Shown piece by piece: positions 1 through 9,844 of a DNA stretch of 64,000 nt. The stretch comes from Roseiarcus sp963781895 (GTDB lineage: Bacteria > Pseudomonadota > Alphaproteobacteria > Rhizobiales > Beijerinckiaceae), in the NCBI GenBank assembly GCA_963781895.1, contig CAWAIM010000017.1, positions 248,001 to 312,000 on the forward strand, written 5' to 3'. The notes under the pieces were generated by a model. It was not told the origin of the DNA. It was given only the letters and a program-made list of their open reading frames with translations, and made no database searches. The position numbers were made by a program, and so were the translations under genes. Within the stretch, counting starts at the first letter, position 1. Every line of letters begins with the position of its first letter.

Positions 1-1
1 C

Positions 2-421
2 GGCGACGCCGTGCTCGCCACCTTCTCGTTCGAAGAGGCCGATCGCGCCGAGACGTGCCGCCGGGCGCTCGAAGCCGCGATCGAGGCGACGCGCAATATC
101 GAGGCGCTCAACACGGCGCGCGCGGCGGCGGGCGTCCCGGTCGCCTCCGTCGATCTCGCCCTGCATCTGGGCGAGGTGCTTTACGGCAATGTCGGCGCGA
201 CCGACCGGCTGGACTTCACCGTGATCGGCCCGGCGATCAACGAAGCCGCGCGCATCGAGGCCTTATGCGAGCCGCTGGGCCGCACGGTTCTGGCCTCGGC
301 GGAGTTCGTCGCCGCCGCTTCGGACGGCGATCTGCCTCTCGAGTCGCTCGGCCGCCATGCCCTGCGCGGCGTCCGGGATTCGAAGGAAATCTTCGCGTTG
401 GATTTGAGCGCCGCGCCCTGA
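2..421 (+). CDS. Class III adenylate/guanylate cyclase, C-terminal fragment
   Basis: Partial gene entering from the left edge; only about the last 139 codons are present, ending at TGA 419-421. The fragment starts in the catalytic domain with a GDAVLATF stretch, where class III cyclases carry the second metal-binding Asp (G-D-x-V/A). It continues with DFTVIGPAINEAARIE, the strand that holds the transition-state Asn and Arg. The adenine-specifying Asp is Thr here (T-V-I-G), a pattern I associate with Rhizobiales cyclases. The protein ends soon after the domain, so the cyclase is C-terminal. It would make cAMP (or cGMP); the sensory N-terminus lies outside the window. A second, different cyclase lies 2.6 kb downstream. 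Confidence 0.85.
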   Translation, partial: GDAVLATFSFEEADRAETCRRALEAAIEATRNIEALNTARAAAGVPVASVDLALHLGEVLYGNVGATDRLDFTVIGPAINEAARIEALCEPLGRTVLASAEFVAAASDGDLPLESLGRHALRGVRDSKEIFALDLSAAP

Positions 422-593
422 CGGCGATACGGCGCCCAATCAATGGGCTTGGCAGGAAATGGACGACGTCGGCAGCGAGTTCGCCGGCGGCGGCCTCGCC
501 CTCCGCCGCCTGGCGAATTTCCCGAGCTGCGCCGACAGCCCGGGCCGAGCGAGCCCCCAGCGCGATCGCCCCGACGAGCGCCGCCCGGCCGCC

Positions 594-1604
594 TCACCTT
601 ATCGGCGGCGCGTATTGCAGGCCGCCCTTGTTCCACAGCGCGTTCAGGCCGCGGCGGATCTTGATCGGCGAGCCCATGCCGACGTTGCGCTCGAACGACT
701 CGCCGTAATTGCCGACCGCCTTGATCGCGCGATAGGCCCAATCGTTGGTCAGGCCCAGGCCCTGGCCGAAGTCGCCCTCGACCCCGAGCAGCCGGCGGAT
801 CGCCGGGTTGTCGGACTTGAGCTTCTCATCGACATTGGCTTTGGTGACCCCGAGCTCCTCGGCGGTGACGAGCGCGTAATGCACCCATTGCACGATCTCG
901 AACCACTGGACGTCGTCCTTGCGCACCGACGGCCCGAGAGGCTCCTTGGAGATGATCTCCGGCAGCACGACGTGGTCGTCGGGATTGGACATCTTGAGGC
1001 GCTCGGCATAGAGGCCCGAGGCGTCGGTCGTATAGGCGTCGCAGCGGCCGGCGTCGTAAGCCTTGGTCGCCTCGTCGTCGGTCGCGAACACGACCGCCTC
1101 CAGCTTCATGGTGTTGGCGCGGAAATAATCGGCGAGATTGAGCTCGGTCGTGGTGCCCTGCTGGACGCACACCGAGGCGCCGTCGAGTTTCAGCGCCGAA
1201 TCGACGCCGAGCTTCTTGCGCACCATGAAGCCCTGCCCGTCGTAATAGTTGACGCCGGTGAAGAACATGCCGCCGGTCTCGCGCGACAGCGTCCAGGTCG
1301 TGTTGCGGATCAGCACGTCGACCTCGCCCGAGGCGAGGATCGTCGGCCGGTCCTTGGCGTTGATCGGCAGATACTTGACCTTGTTCGGATCGTTGAAGAT
1401 CGCGGCGGCGATCGCGCGGCATTCGTCGACGTCGAGCCCCTTGTAGACGCCCTGACTGTCCGGCAGCCCGAATCCGGCCAGTCCCGGATTGGCGCCGCAG
1501 ATCAACTGGCCGCGGGCCTTGATCTGATCGAGCGTGCCGGCGCTTGCGGTCAGCGTCGCGGCGCCGAGCGCCGCCCCCGCGAGCCAGGCCATGATTGTTC
1601 GCAT
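594..1604 (-). CDS. aapJ: General L-amino-acid ABC transporter, periplasmic binding protein AapJ-like
   Basis: Solute-binding protein of the polar amino-acid family, 336 aa, close to the usual AapJ length. It begins with a Sec signal peptide (MRTIMAWLAGAALGAATLTASAG). The mature part carries DQIKARGQLICG and CVQQGTTTELNLADYF, which are typical of AapJ. The ATG at 1604 is chosen because a GGGAGA ribosome-binding site lies just upstream and the signal peptide begins there; the frame stays open further upstream but not with protein-like sequence. No aapQ, aapM or aapP permease/ATPase genes follow, so it is an orphan binding protein that must use a transporter encoded elsewhere, or it is a leftover. 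It is divergent from metC. Confidence 0.88.
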   Translation of the reverse strand: MRTIMAWLAGAALGAATLTASAGTLDQIKARGQLICGANPGLAGFGLPDSQGVYKGLDVDECRAIAAAIFNDPNKVKYLPINAKDRPTILASGEVDVLIRNTTWTLSRETGGMFFTGVNYYDGQGFMVRKKLGVDSALKLDGASVCVQQGTTTELNLADYFRANTMKLEAVVFATDDEATKAYDAGRCDAYTTDASGLYAERLKMSNPDDHVVLPEIISKEPLGPSVRKDDVQWFEIVQWVHYALVTAEELGVTKANVDEKLKSDNPAIRRLLGVEGDFGQGLGLTNDWAYRAIKAVGNYGESFERNVGMGSPIKIRRGLNALWNKGGLQYAPPIR

Positions 1605-1793
1605 CAAACGTCTCCCGTGTCGGCGCCCCCGCGATCTTTGGGCGTTCGCCAAAGCCATTTCCTCATTGTCGGGATAGCCGGTCGCAGAAGTCAATCGGCC
1701 GCCGCGCGGATGCGGATTGCCTCGGAACGCGCCCTGCTCTAGCCAATGGGCCGTTGGTCCGGGAACCGGACTTCGGGGAGACATGGGACGCCA

Positions 1794-2981
1794 ATGACGA
1801 AGCTGACCGAGGAAACCCGCGCGTCCTTGAAAAGCCGGTCGCGGCTCGTCCATCTCGGCCGCGACGGCGAGCGTTCGCAGCGTTTCGTCAACGTGCCGCC
1901 GTTTCGCGGCTCGACCGTTCTCTATCCCGACGTCGCGACCCTCAAGAGCCGCGCGCAGCGCTACACCTATGGCACCCACGGCACCCCGACCACGGACGCG
2001 CTCAGCTCGGCCTGGAGCGACATCTCGGGCGCCGCCGGAACGGTGCTCGTCCCTTCAGGACTGGCGGCGATCGTCGTTGCGCTGATGGCCGCGCTGAGCG
2101 CCGGCGATCATCTCCTGGTGACGGACTCGGCCTACGGCCCCGCCCGCGCCTTCGCCGACAAGACCCTGAAGCGGATGGGGATCGAGACGACCTATTACGA
2201 TCCCCAGATCGGCGCCGGAATCGAGGCGCTGATGAGGCCGAACACCAGGGCGATATTCACCGAGTTGCCCGGCTCGCAGTCGTTCGAGATCCAGGACGTG
2301 CCCGCGATCGCCGAAGTCGCGCACGCCCACGACGCCTGCGTCATCATGGACAACACCTGGGCGACGCCGCTGTTCTTCGCCCCGCACGCCCATGGCGTCG
2401 ACATGGCGGTCGAGGCGGGCACGAAATACCTGTCGGGACATTCCGACCTGCTTCTGGGCCTGGTCTCGGCCAACGCGACATGGTTCGAGCGCCTTCACCG
2501 AAGCGTCGAACTGATGGCGATTCCGCCCGGTCCGGAGGACGTCTTCCTGGCCCTGCGCGGCTTGCGCACCATGGAGCTGAGACTGCGCGAGGCGGAGCGG
2601 CAGGGGCTCGAACTCGCCCGTTGGCTCGAGACGCGGGCGGAGGTGTTGCGCGTCATCCACCCCGCCCTGCCCGGCCATCCCGGCCACGCGATTTGGAAGC
2701 GCGACTTTTCAGGCTCGTCGGGATTGTTCAGCATCGTCCTGAAGCCGGTGTCGGAAGCCGCCGTCGCCGCCCTGCTCGACGGTCTGGAACTGTTCGGCCT
2801 CGGCTATTCCTGGGCCGGCTTCGAGAGCCTCGCCATCCCCTTCGACTGCACCTCCTACCGCACCGCGACCCGCTGGGCGCCCGGCGGCCCGACGCTGCGA
2901 TTGAGCGTCGGCCTCGAGGACATCGAGGATTTGAAGGCGGACCTCGACCGGGGCTTCAAGCGCCTGCGGGCGACGGCGTGA
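1794..2981 (+). CDS. metC: Cystathionine beta-lyase (Cys/Met metabolism PLP enzyme)
   Basis: PLP-dependent enzyme that splits cystathionine to homocysteine, pyruvate and ammonia in methionine synthesis. From the ATG at 1794 the protein is 395 aa, standard for MetC. The family pattern is clear: YGTHGTPTTDAL near residue 60, VPSGLAAIV at the cofactor site, IMDNTWATPLFF, and EAGTKYLSGHSD, where the Lys (about residue 211) forms the Schiff base. SGHSD is more MetC-like than cystathionine gamma-synthase-like. An in-frame ATG at 1746 exists, but 1794 follows a GGGGAG box and matches the usual N-terminus. It stands alone, divergent from aapJ, 63 bases before the next gene. Confidence 0.9.
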   Translation: MTKLTEETRASLKSRSRLVHLGRDGERSQRFVNVPPFRGSTVLYPDVATLKSRAQRYTYGTHGTPTTDALSSAWSDISGAAGTVLVPSGLAAIVVALMAALSAGDHLLVTDSAYGPARAFADKTLKRMGIETTYYDPQIGAGIEALMRPNTRAIFTELPGSQSFEIQDVPAIAEVAHAHDACVIMDNTWATPLFFAPHAHGVDMAVEAGTKYLSGHSDLLLGLVSANATWFERLHRSVELMAIPPGPEDVFLALRGLRTMELRLREAERQGLELARWLETRAEVLRVIHPALPGHPGHAIWKRDFSGSSGLFSIVLKPVSEAAVAALLDGLELFGLGYSWAGFESLAIPFDCTSYRTATRWAPGGPTLRLSVGLEDIEDLKADLDRGFKRLRATA

Positions 2982-3044
2982 AGCCTGAATTTCAAGGTGG
3001 CTGCACGGCGATTGTGGTAATCTCATTCAAGCCGGAGGGCTTGA

Positions 3045-4844
3045 ATGAGCGAGATCCGGAGGCTGGCGGCGATCCTGGCCGCCGATGTGGTCGGCTATTC
3101 GCGCCTGATGGGCGAGGACGAGGCTGGCACGGCCAAGCTCGTGCGCGAGCGCCGCGAGGCGGCGACGCCGATCGTGCGCGCTTTCGGCGGACGCCTCGTC
3201 AAGACGATGGGCGATGGCGTGCTGCTGGAATTTCCGTCCGTGGTCGCGGCGGTCGAATGTGCAATTTCAATCCAAAAAATGATGGCGGAGCGCAACGCCG
3301 AGCTTCCCGAGGCGAAGCGCATCCTCTATCGGATCGGCGTCAATCTCGGCGATGTTCTGATTGACGGCGAGGACATCCTCGGCGACGGGGTCAACGTCGC
3401 AGCGCGGCTCGAGGGCATTTGCGAACCTGGCGGCGTCTGCGTCTCGGCTTCGGTCCTTGAACACATTCAAGGCCGCGTCGCGGCCGAGTTTCTCGATCTC
3501 GGCGAGCAAAGCCTCAAGAACATCGGCAAGCCGGTCCGCGCCTACGCATTGTCCGCTGATGCGATCGCGGCGGCGAAAATCGCCGCCCGCGAGGCGGCGA
3601 GCGCCGCCACAGCCGCGCCGGCGCCGCCCGAGCGCCGGGAGCCGCCGCGGCTATCGCTCGTCGTCCTCCCCTTCGCCAACATCGGCGGCGATCCGGAGCA
3701 GGACTACTTCGTCGACGGCGTCACCGAGAGCCTGACCACCGACCTTTCGCGCATCCCCGGCGCGTTCGTCATCGGCCGCTCGACGGCATACACCTACAAG
3801 GGCAAAGCGGCCGACCTCAGGCAAATCGGGCGCGAGCTTAGTGTGCGTTACGTGCTCGAAGGCAGCGTGCAGCGGCGCGGCGATCGGATGCGCGTCAATG
3901 TGCAGCTGATCGAAGCGGAGACCGGCGCGCACCTGTGGGCCGAGCGGTTCGACAAGCCTGTCGCCGATCTGTTCGACATGCAGGACGAGATTGTCGCGAG
4001 ACTCGCCAATCAGCTTCGGGTCGAGCTGATCGACGTCGAGGCGCGCCGCGCCGAGAAATCCCCCAATCCCAATTCAGTGGACCTCGTTTTTCAAGGGAAC
4101 GCCGCGTTAAATCGCGGTCGTAGCCCCGACTTGTTGGCGAAAGCGCGCGGCTTCTATGAACGCGCGCTCGAATTGGATCGCGCCAACGTCGGCGCGCTCA
4201 TCGGAGCAGCCCTCGCGGACTTGCATATTGCCTGGAGCTACCAGACCGACGATCCTGGCCCCTTGTGGGCCGCGGCGGAGGCGAAGCTGTCCAAGGCGCT
4301 GGCAGCGGCTCCGAACAATGCAAGAGCTCACTACTACATGGGCCTGGTGCTCGTTGCGACCAATCGAGCCCTGCGCGGCATCGAGGAATACGAGCGGGCG
4401 CTGGCGCTCGATCCCAATTTCGCGTCAGCGCGGAGTTCAATGGGCCTGGCCTACGTCTTTATCGGCCGAGCGGAGGAGACCGAGGCTCACGTCCTTGAAG
4501 CCCTTCGCCTCGGTCCCCCCGATACTGTTATTTCCAGCTGCTTCCAGCACGTCGGGTCTGCGAAAGCCTATCTCGGCGAATACGAAGCAGCGCTGGCTTG
4601 GCTGAGAAAGTCGATCGACGCGAATCGCAACAATCCTTGGACCTACTTCCATCTGGCCGCCTGTCTCGCCCATCTGGGCCGGCTCGACGAAGCGCGTAAG
4701 GAGCTGAAAGCAGGTCTCGCCGTCAACCCGAACTTCACGCTTCGCCGATGCCGCGCCGGCGTCGAAAGCGACAACCCCGTGTACCTCGCCCAGCACGCGC
4801 GCGTCATCGAAGGCATGCGTCTGGCGGGCGTGCCGGAGGGGTGA
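3045..4844 (+). CDS. Adenylate cyclase with TolB-like and TPR domains
   Basis: A 599-aa protein with an N-terminal class III cyclase domain (residues 1-130), a linker, a TolB-like/FlgO-like domain (about 200-340; VVLPFANIGGD start) and a C-terminal set of TPR helices (about 345-590). No transmembrane segment is visible, so it is probably cytosolic. Catalytic residues appear complete: metal Asp14 (AADVVGYSR) and Asp57 (KTMGDGV), purine-selecting Lys53 and Asp110, and transition-state Asn117 and Arg121 (VNVAAR). This predicts a working adenylate cyclase. GGAGGG at 3034-3039 sits five bases before the ATG. The architecture is common and often multicopy in Rhizobiales; the TPR part probably senses a protein partner. 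Confidence 0.9.
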   Translation: MSEIRRLAAILAADVVGYSRLMGEDEAGTAKLVRERREAATPIVRAFGGRLVKTMGDGVLLEFPSVVAAVECAISIQKMMAERNAELPEAKRILYRIGVNLGDVLIDGEDILGDGVNVAARLEGICEPGGVCVSASVLEHIQGRVAAEFLDLGEQSLKNIGKPVRAYALSADAIAAAKIAAREAASAATAAPAPPERREPPRLSLVVLPFANIGGDPEQDYFVDGVTESLTTDLSRIPGAFVIGRSTAYTYKGKAADLRQIGRELSVRYVLEGSVQRRGDRMRVNVQLIEAETGAHLWAERFDKPVADLFDMQDEIVARLANQLRVELIDVEARRAEKSPNPNSVDLVFQGNAALNRGRSPDLLAKARGFYERALELDRANVGALIGAALADLHIAWSYQTDDPGPLWAAAEAKLSKALAAAPNNARAHYYMGLVLVATNRALRGIEEYERALALDPNFASARSSMGLAYVFIGRAEETEAHVLEALRLGPPDTVISSCFQHVGSAKAYLGEYEAALAWLRKSIDANRNNPWTYFHLAACLAHLGRLDEARKELKAGLAVNPNFTLRRCRAGVESDNPVYLAQHARVIEGMRLAGVPEG

Positions 4845-4975
4845 GCGGCCAACGTATCGGGCCAGCAACGGCCCCTCCACCGCGCTAACGCGCAGTCCCC
4901 TCCCCGCTTGAGGGAGTGTGCTAGAGACAATCGCTTCGCGCGCCGCGTCGCGCGCGCGCGGGTGAGGAGAGGCCC

Positions 4976-5644
4976 CTCAATCGCTCATCACGTCCCCGAT
5001 CGGGTCCCAGCCCTCGCCGTTGAATGTCGAGAGCTGCAACTGACGGATCGGGCTGTAGTTGGTCGGCGAAGTGTTGATCGTGATGCCGGGATATAACAAC
5101 GGCGCGTGGAAGTCCTTGAGGTTAGCGGCCTGTCGCATGATGTTTTCGCGCGACAGATCGTCGCCGCATTGCTTGAGCACCTGCACGACGGTCGCCGCGA
5201 CGCCGAAGCCATAGGCGGCGACGCTGCTCGCGTATTCGGTCGCCGACATGTATTTCGAGGTGAAGGCCTGCCATTCGGCCTTCCTGAGGCCTGAATGTCC
5301 TGCGGTTCGTAACCCCCGCGCTTGGCGCCTGAGGAAACGCGCTACTCAATCGCTCATCACGTCCCCGATCGGGTCCCAGCCCTCGCCGTTGAACGTCGCG
5401 AGCTGCAACTGTCGGATCGGGCTGTAGTTGGTCGGCGAAGTGTTGATCGTGATGCCGGGATATAACAACGGCGCGTGGAAGTCCTTGAGGTTGGCGGCCT
5501 GCCTCATGATGTTTTCGCGCGACAGATCGTCGCCGCATTGCTTGAGCACCTGCACGACCGTCGCCGCTACGCCGAAGCCATAGGCGGCGAGCTGCTCGCG
5601 TATTCGGTCGCCGACATGTATTTAGCGGTGAAGGCCTGCCATTC
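4976..5644. repeat. Tandem direct repeat, about 300 bp, 369-bp period
   Basis: Bases 4976-5276 and 5345-5644 are near-identical direct copies (only a few substitutions plus one single-base deletion in the second), separated by about 68 bases that are not repeated. The stop codons of the two copies lie exactly 369 bases apart. The repeat covers the C-terminal coding region of a LivK-like gene on the minus strand. It fits a tandem duplication with partial loss; an assembly artefact at a repeat is also possible. Confidence 0.85.
4977..5276 (-). pseudogene. Duplicated 3' fragment of the LivK-like binding protein gene
   Basis: Contains a second copy of the last ~100 codons of the adjacent broken binding-protein gene, including the same stop codon. 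It reads in one frame from KYMSATEYASSVAAYGFGV to the end, GWDPIGDVMSD. It has no start region or signal peptide, so it is a dead fragment made by tandem duplication. In this copy the frame is intact where the full-length copy has lost one base, so it preserves the ancestral reading of that segment. Confidence 0.8.
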
Positions 5645-6557
5645 CTTGAGGTCCGGACTGTCCTTCCAGCGCGGGTCGGCCACCTCCATGTAAGGGCCGG
5701 CGGTCATGACGCCCTTCGATTTTTCAAGCCCGGCGGGTTTGAGGACCGTGGCGATCGACGCCGAGTTCAAGTTCAGATAGCGCACCGGAGTCCAGCCGAT
5801 GTCGTAGGCCTTGCGGATTGCCTGAGTGGCGGCCTTGGGAGTGGCGGCGATGAGAAACACGTCGGCGCCGGAGCCCTGGAGCGTGATGATCTGCGAATCG
5901 ACTGTCGGATCGCTGGCCTCGTAAGAGGCTTCCTTGACGACCACGCCGACATGGTCAGGCCCGAGTCCATCCTTGAGCCCGATCAGGAAATCCTTGCCAT
6001 AATCATCGTTTTGGTAGAGCACCGCGATCCTGGCGTCGGGCTTGGTCGCCAGAATGTGTTTGGCGTAGATGCGCGCTTCCGTTTGATAGTTCGGTTGGTA
6101 GCCCATCGTCCACGGAAAATGCGCCGGATCGCTGAACATCGCGGCGCCGGTCGCGACAAAGAGTGTGCGGCACCTTGTTGTCGTTGAGATACTGCCGGAC
6201 CGCAGCGTTGGTTGGCGTGCCAAGGGTGTTGGCCAAGAAGGCGACATGCTCCTGCTCGACGAGTCGCCGCACCTGCTCGACGGTTTTCGGCGGGCTGTAG
6301 CCGTCGTCGAGGCTGATGAGATTGATCTTGCGGCCGTTCACGCCGCCCTGCTCGTTGATCATCTTGAAGTAGGCCAGTTCGGTGCGGCCGATCACGCCAT
6401 AGGACGACAGCGGCCCGCTGTAGGGCATGGTCTGCCCGATCTTGATTTCGGTGTCGGTGACGCCGGGCGCGTTCTCGGCCCGCGCGGCCCGGAAGCCCTG
6501 GGCGGAATACGCGGCGGCGGCCGCGGCTGATTGCAACAGGAAACGACGCGTAATCAT
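5346..6557 (-). pseudogene. LivK-type branched-chain amino-acid/amide ABC binding protein, two frameshifts
   Basis: Reads as a periplasmic binding protein of the Leu/Ile/Val family of about 404 codons if two indels are repaired. The N-terminus has a twin-arginine signal (MITRRFLLQSAAAAAAYSAQ), then TEIKIGQTMPYSGPLSSYG and AYFKMINEQGGVNGRKI. At about 6164 an extra base shifts the frame before LFVATGAAMFSDP; at about 5595 one missing base shifts it again before VAAYGFGVAATVVQVLKQC. The end, GWDPIGDVMSD, is restored in the third frame. No permease or ATPase gene lies nearby, so it was an orphan. The second indel can be judged against the duplicated copy at 4977-5276, which lacks it. It may be a real pseudogene or a pair of sequence errors. 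Confidence 0.85.
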
Positions 6558-6703
6558 GGCATCCCTCCCCGATCAGATTGTTGTTGGTCGTGCTGGTCTT
6601 GCTAAAGTCGTCTCCAATCGTGAGTTCCGGCCGCGTCTCTACGCACATTTTTCCGATCGAGCGCTGTGACGCAGATCACACGTCGCGCGGATAACAGGAG
6701 CGC

Positions 6704-7670
6704 ATGCGCAACTTCCTCATCGACACCGACACCGCCTCCGACGACGCGGTCGCGATCATGATGGCGCTCGCCGAGCCGGGCGTGCGCGTTCTGGGCCTGA
6801 CGACCGTCGCCGGCAATGTCGGCCTCGAACAGGCGACCCGAAACGCGCTGCTGACCGCCGAGATCTGCAAGTCCGACGTCCCCGTCTTCGCTGGCGCGGA
6901 CCGGCCGCTCAACCGCGCGCATGACCACGCGCACTGGTTCCACGGCAAAGACGGCCTCGGCGATCACGGCTACCCGGCCCCGAAGCGCAAGCCCGAGCGC
7001 GAGCATGGCGTCGACGCGATCCTGCGGCTCGCCGAAGGCCGAGCCCGGCCTCACCCTGGTGACGCTCGGGCCGCTGACCAATGTCGCGCTCGCGCTCGAG
7101 CGCGATCGGGGGCTCGCGGACAGGATCGGCCGCTGCGTGGTGATGGGCGGAGCGCCCTGCTGCGAGGGCAATGTGACGCCGGCGGCGGAATACAACATCT
7201 GGGTCGATCCGGAGGCGGCGCGCGCCGTCTTCCGCTCGAAGCTCACGATCGAAATGGTCGGCTGGCACGTCTCGCGCGGCCCATCCGTACTGAAGGACGA
7301 CGAGATCGCGGCGATCGAGGCGCTCGGCACGGCGAAAGCGAAATTCGCGATTGAATCGAACAGCCGCGCCCGCGAGGCTTATCGCGTCCAGACCGGCGAG
7401 GTCGGCCTCTCGCTCGCCGATCCGACCGCAATGGCGGTGGCGCTCGACCGCTCGATCGGCCTCTCCTGGTCGCGCCACCGGGTCGCGATCGAAACCGAAA
7501 GCGAGCTTACGCGCGGCATGACCGTCGTCGACCGGCTCAACGTCAGCGCCGACGCCAACAACGCCGAGGTCTGGCGTGCCGCGACCGGCGAGCGCGACGG
7601 CGCCGATATTCTTTGGACCCTCGACTCGCGCCGGTTCAAGGCTATGCTGAAAGCCGCGCTGGCGGCTTGA
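6704..7670 (+). pseudogene. Inosine-uridine preferring nucleoside hydrolase, frameshifted
   Basis: Nucleoside hydrolase that cleaves the N-glycosidic bond of ribonucleosides (purine/pyrimidine salvage). The N-terminal Ca2+-binding motif DTDTASDDAVA (residues 7-17) matches the family DxDxxxDD signature. Later segments TLVTLGPLTNVALAL, VVMGGAP, AEYNIWVDPEAA and the C-terminal half are typical. The two halves lie in different frames: one extra G in GCCGAAGGCC near 7037 breaks the expected LAEAEPGLTLV. Repaired length is about 321 aa, normal for the family. AGGAG precedes the ATG at 6704. It is divergent from the broken binding-protein gene. It would be functional if the extra base is a sequence error. 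Confidence 0.87.
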
Positions 7671-7690
7671 GGGCGAGGCGGAGGATTTTC

Positions 7691-9704
<2,014 letters not shown>

Positions 9705-9844
9705 TCGACGAGTCGCGCGCGTGCGGGTCATGCTCACGCAGATCGAGCGTCCGGCAGGGCGGCTTCGTGATAGACGTCCCGGGTTGCCGAAGCGCTTTCT
9801 CCGGCGTCCCTTTGAAACCGGCGTCAACCCTTAAGGAGCCAGCC

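Noticed and set aside
422..593. A gene between the first cyclase and aapJ.
   Set aside because: The open frames there are Arg/Pro-rich shadows without start signals; treated as intergenic.
1605..1793. A SAM riboswitch before metC.
   Set aside because: No SAM-II or SAM-I core motif is visible in this 189-base gap.
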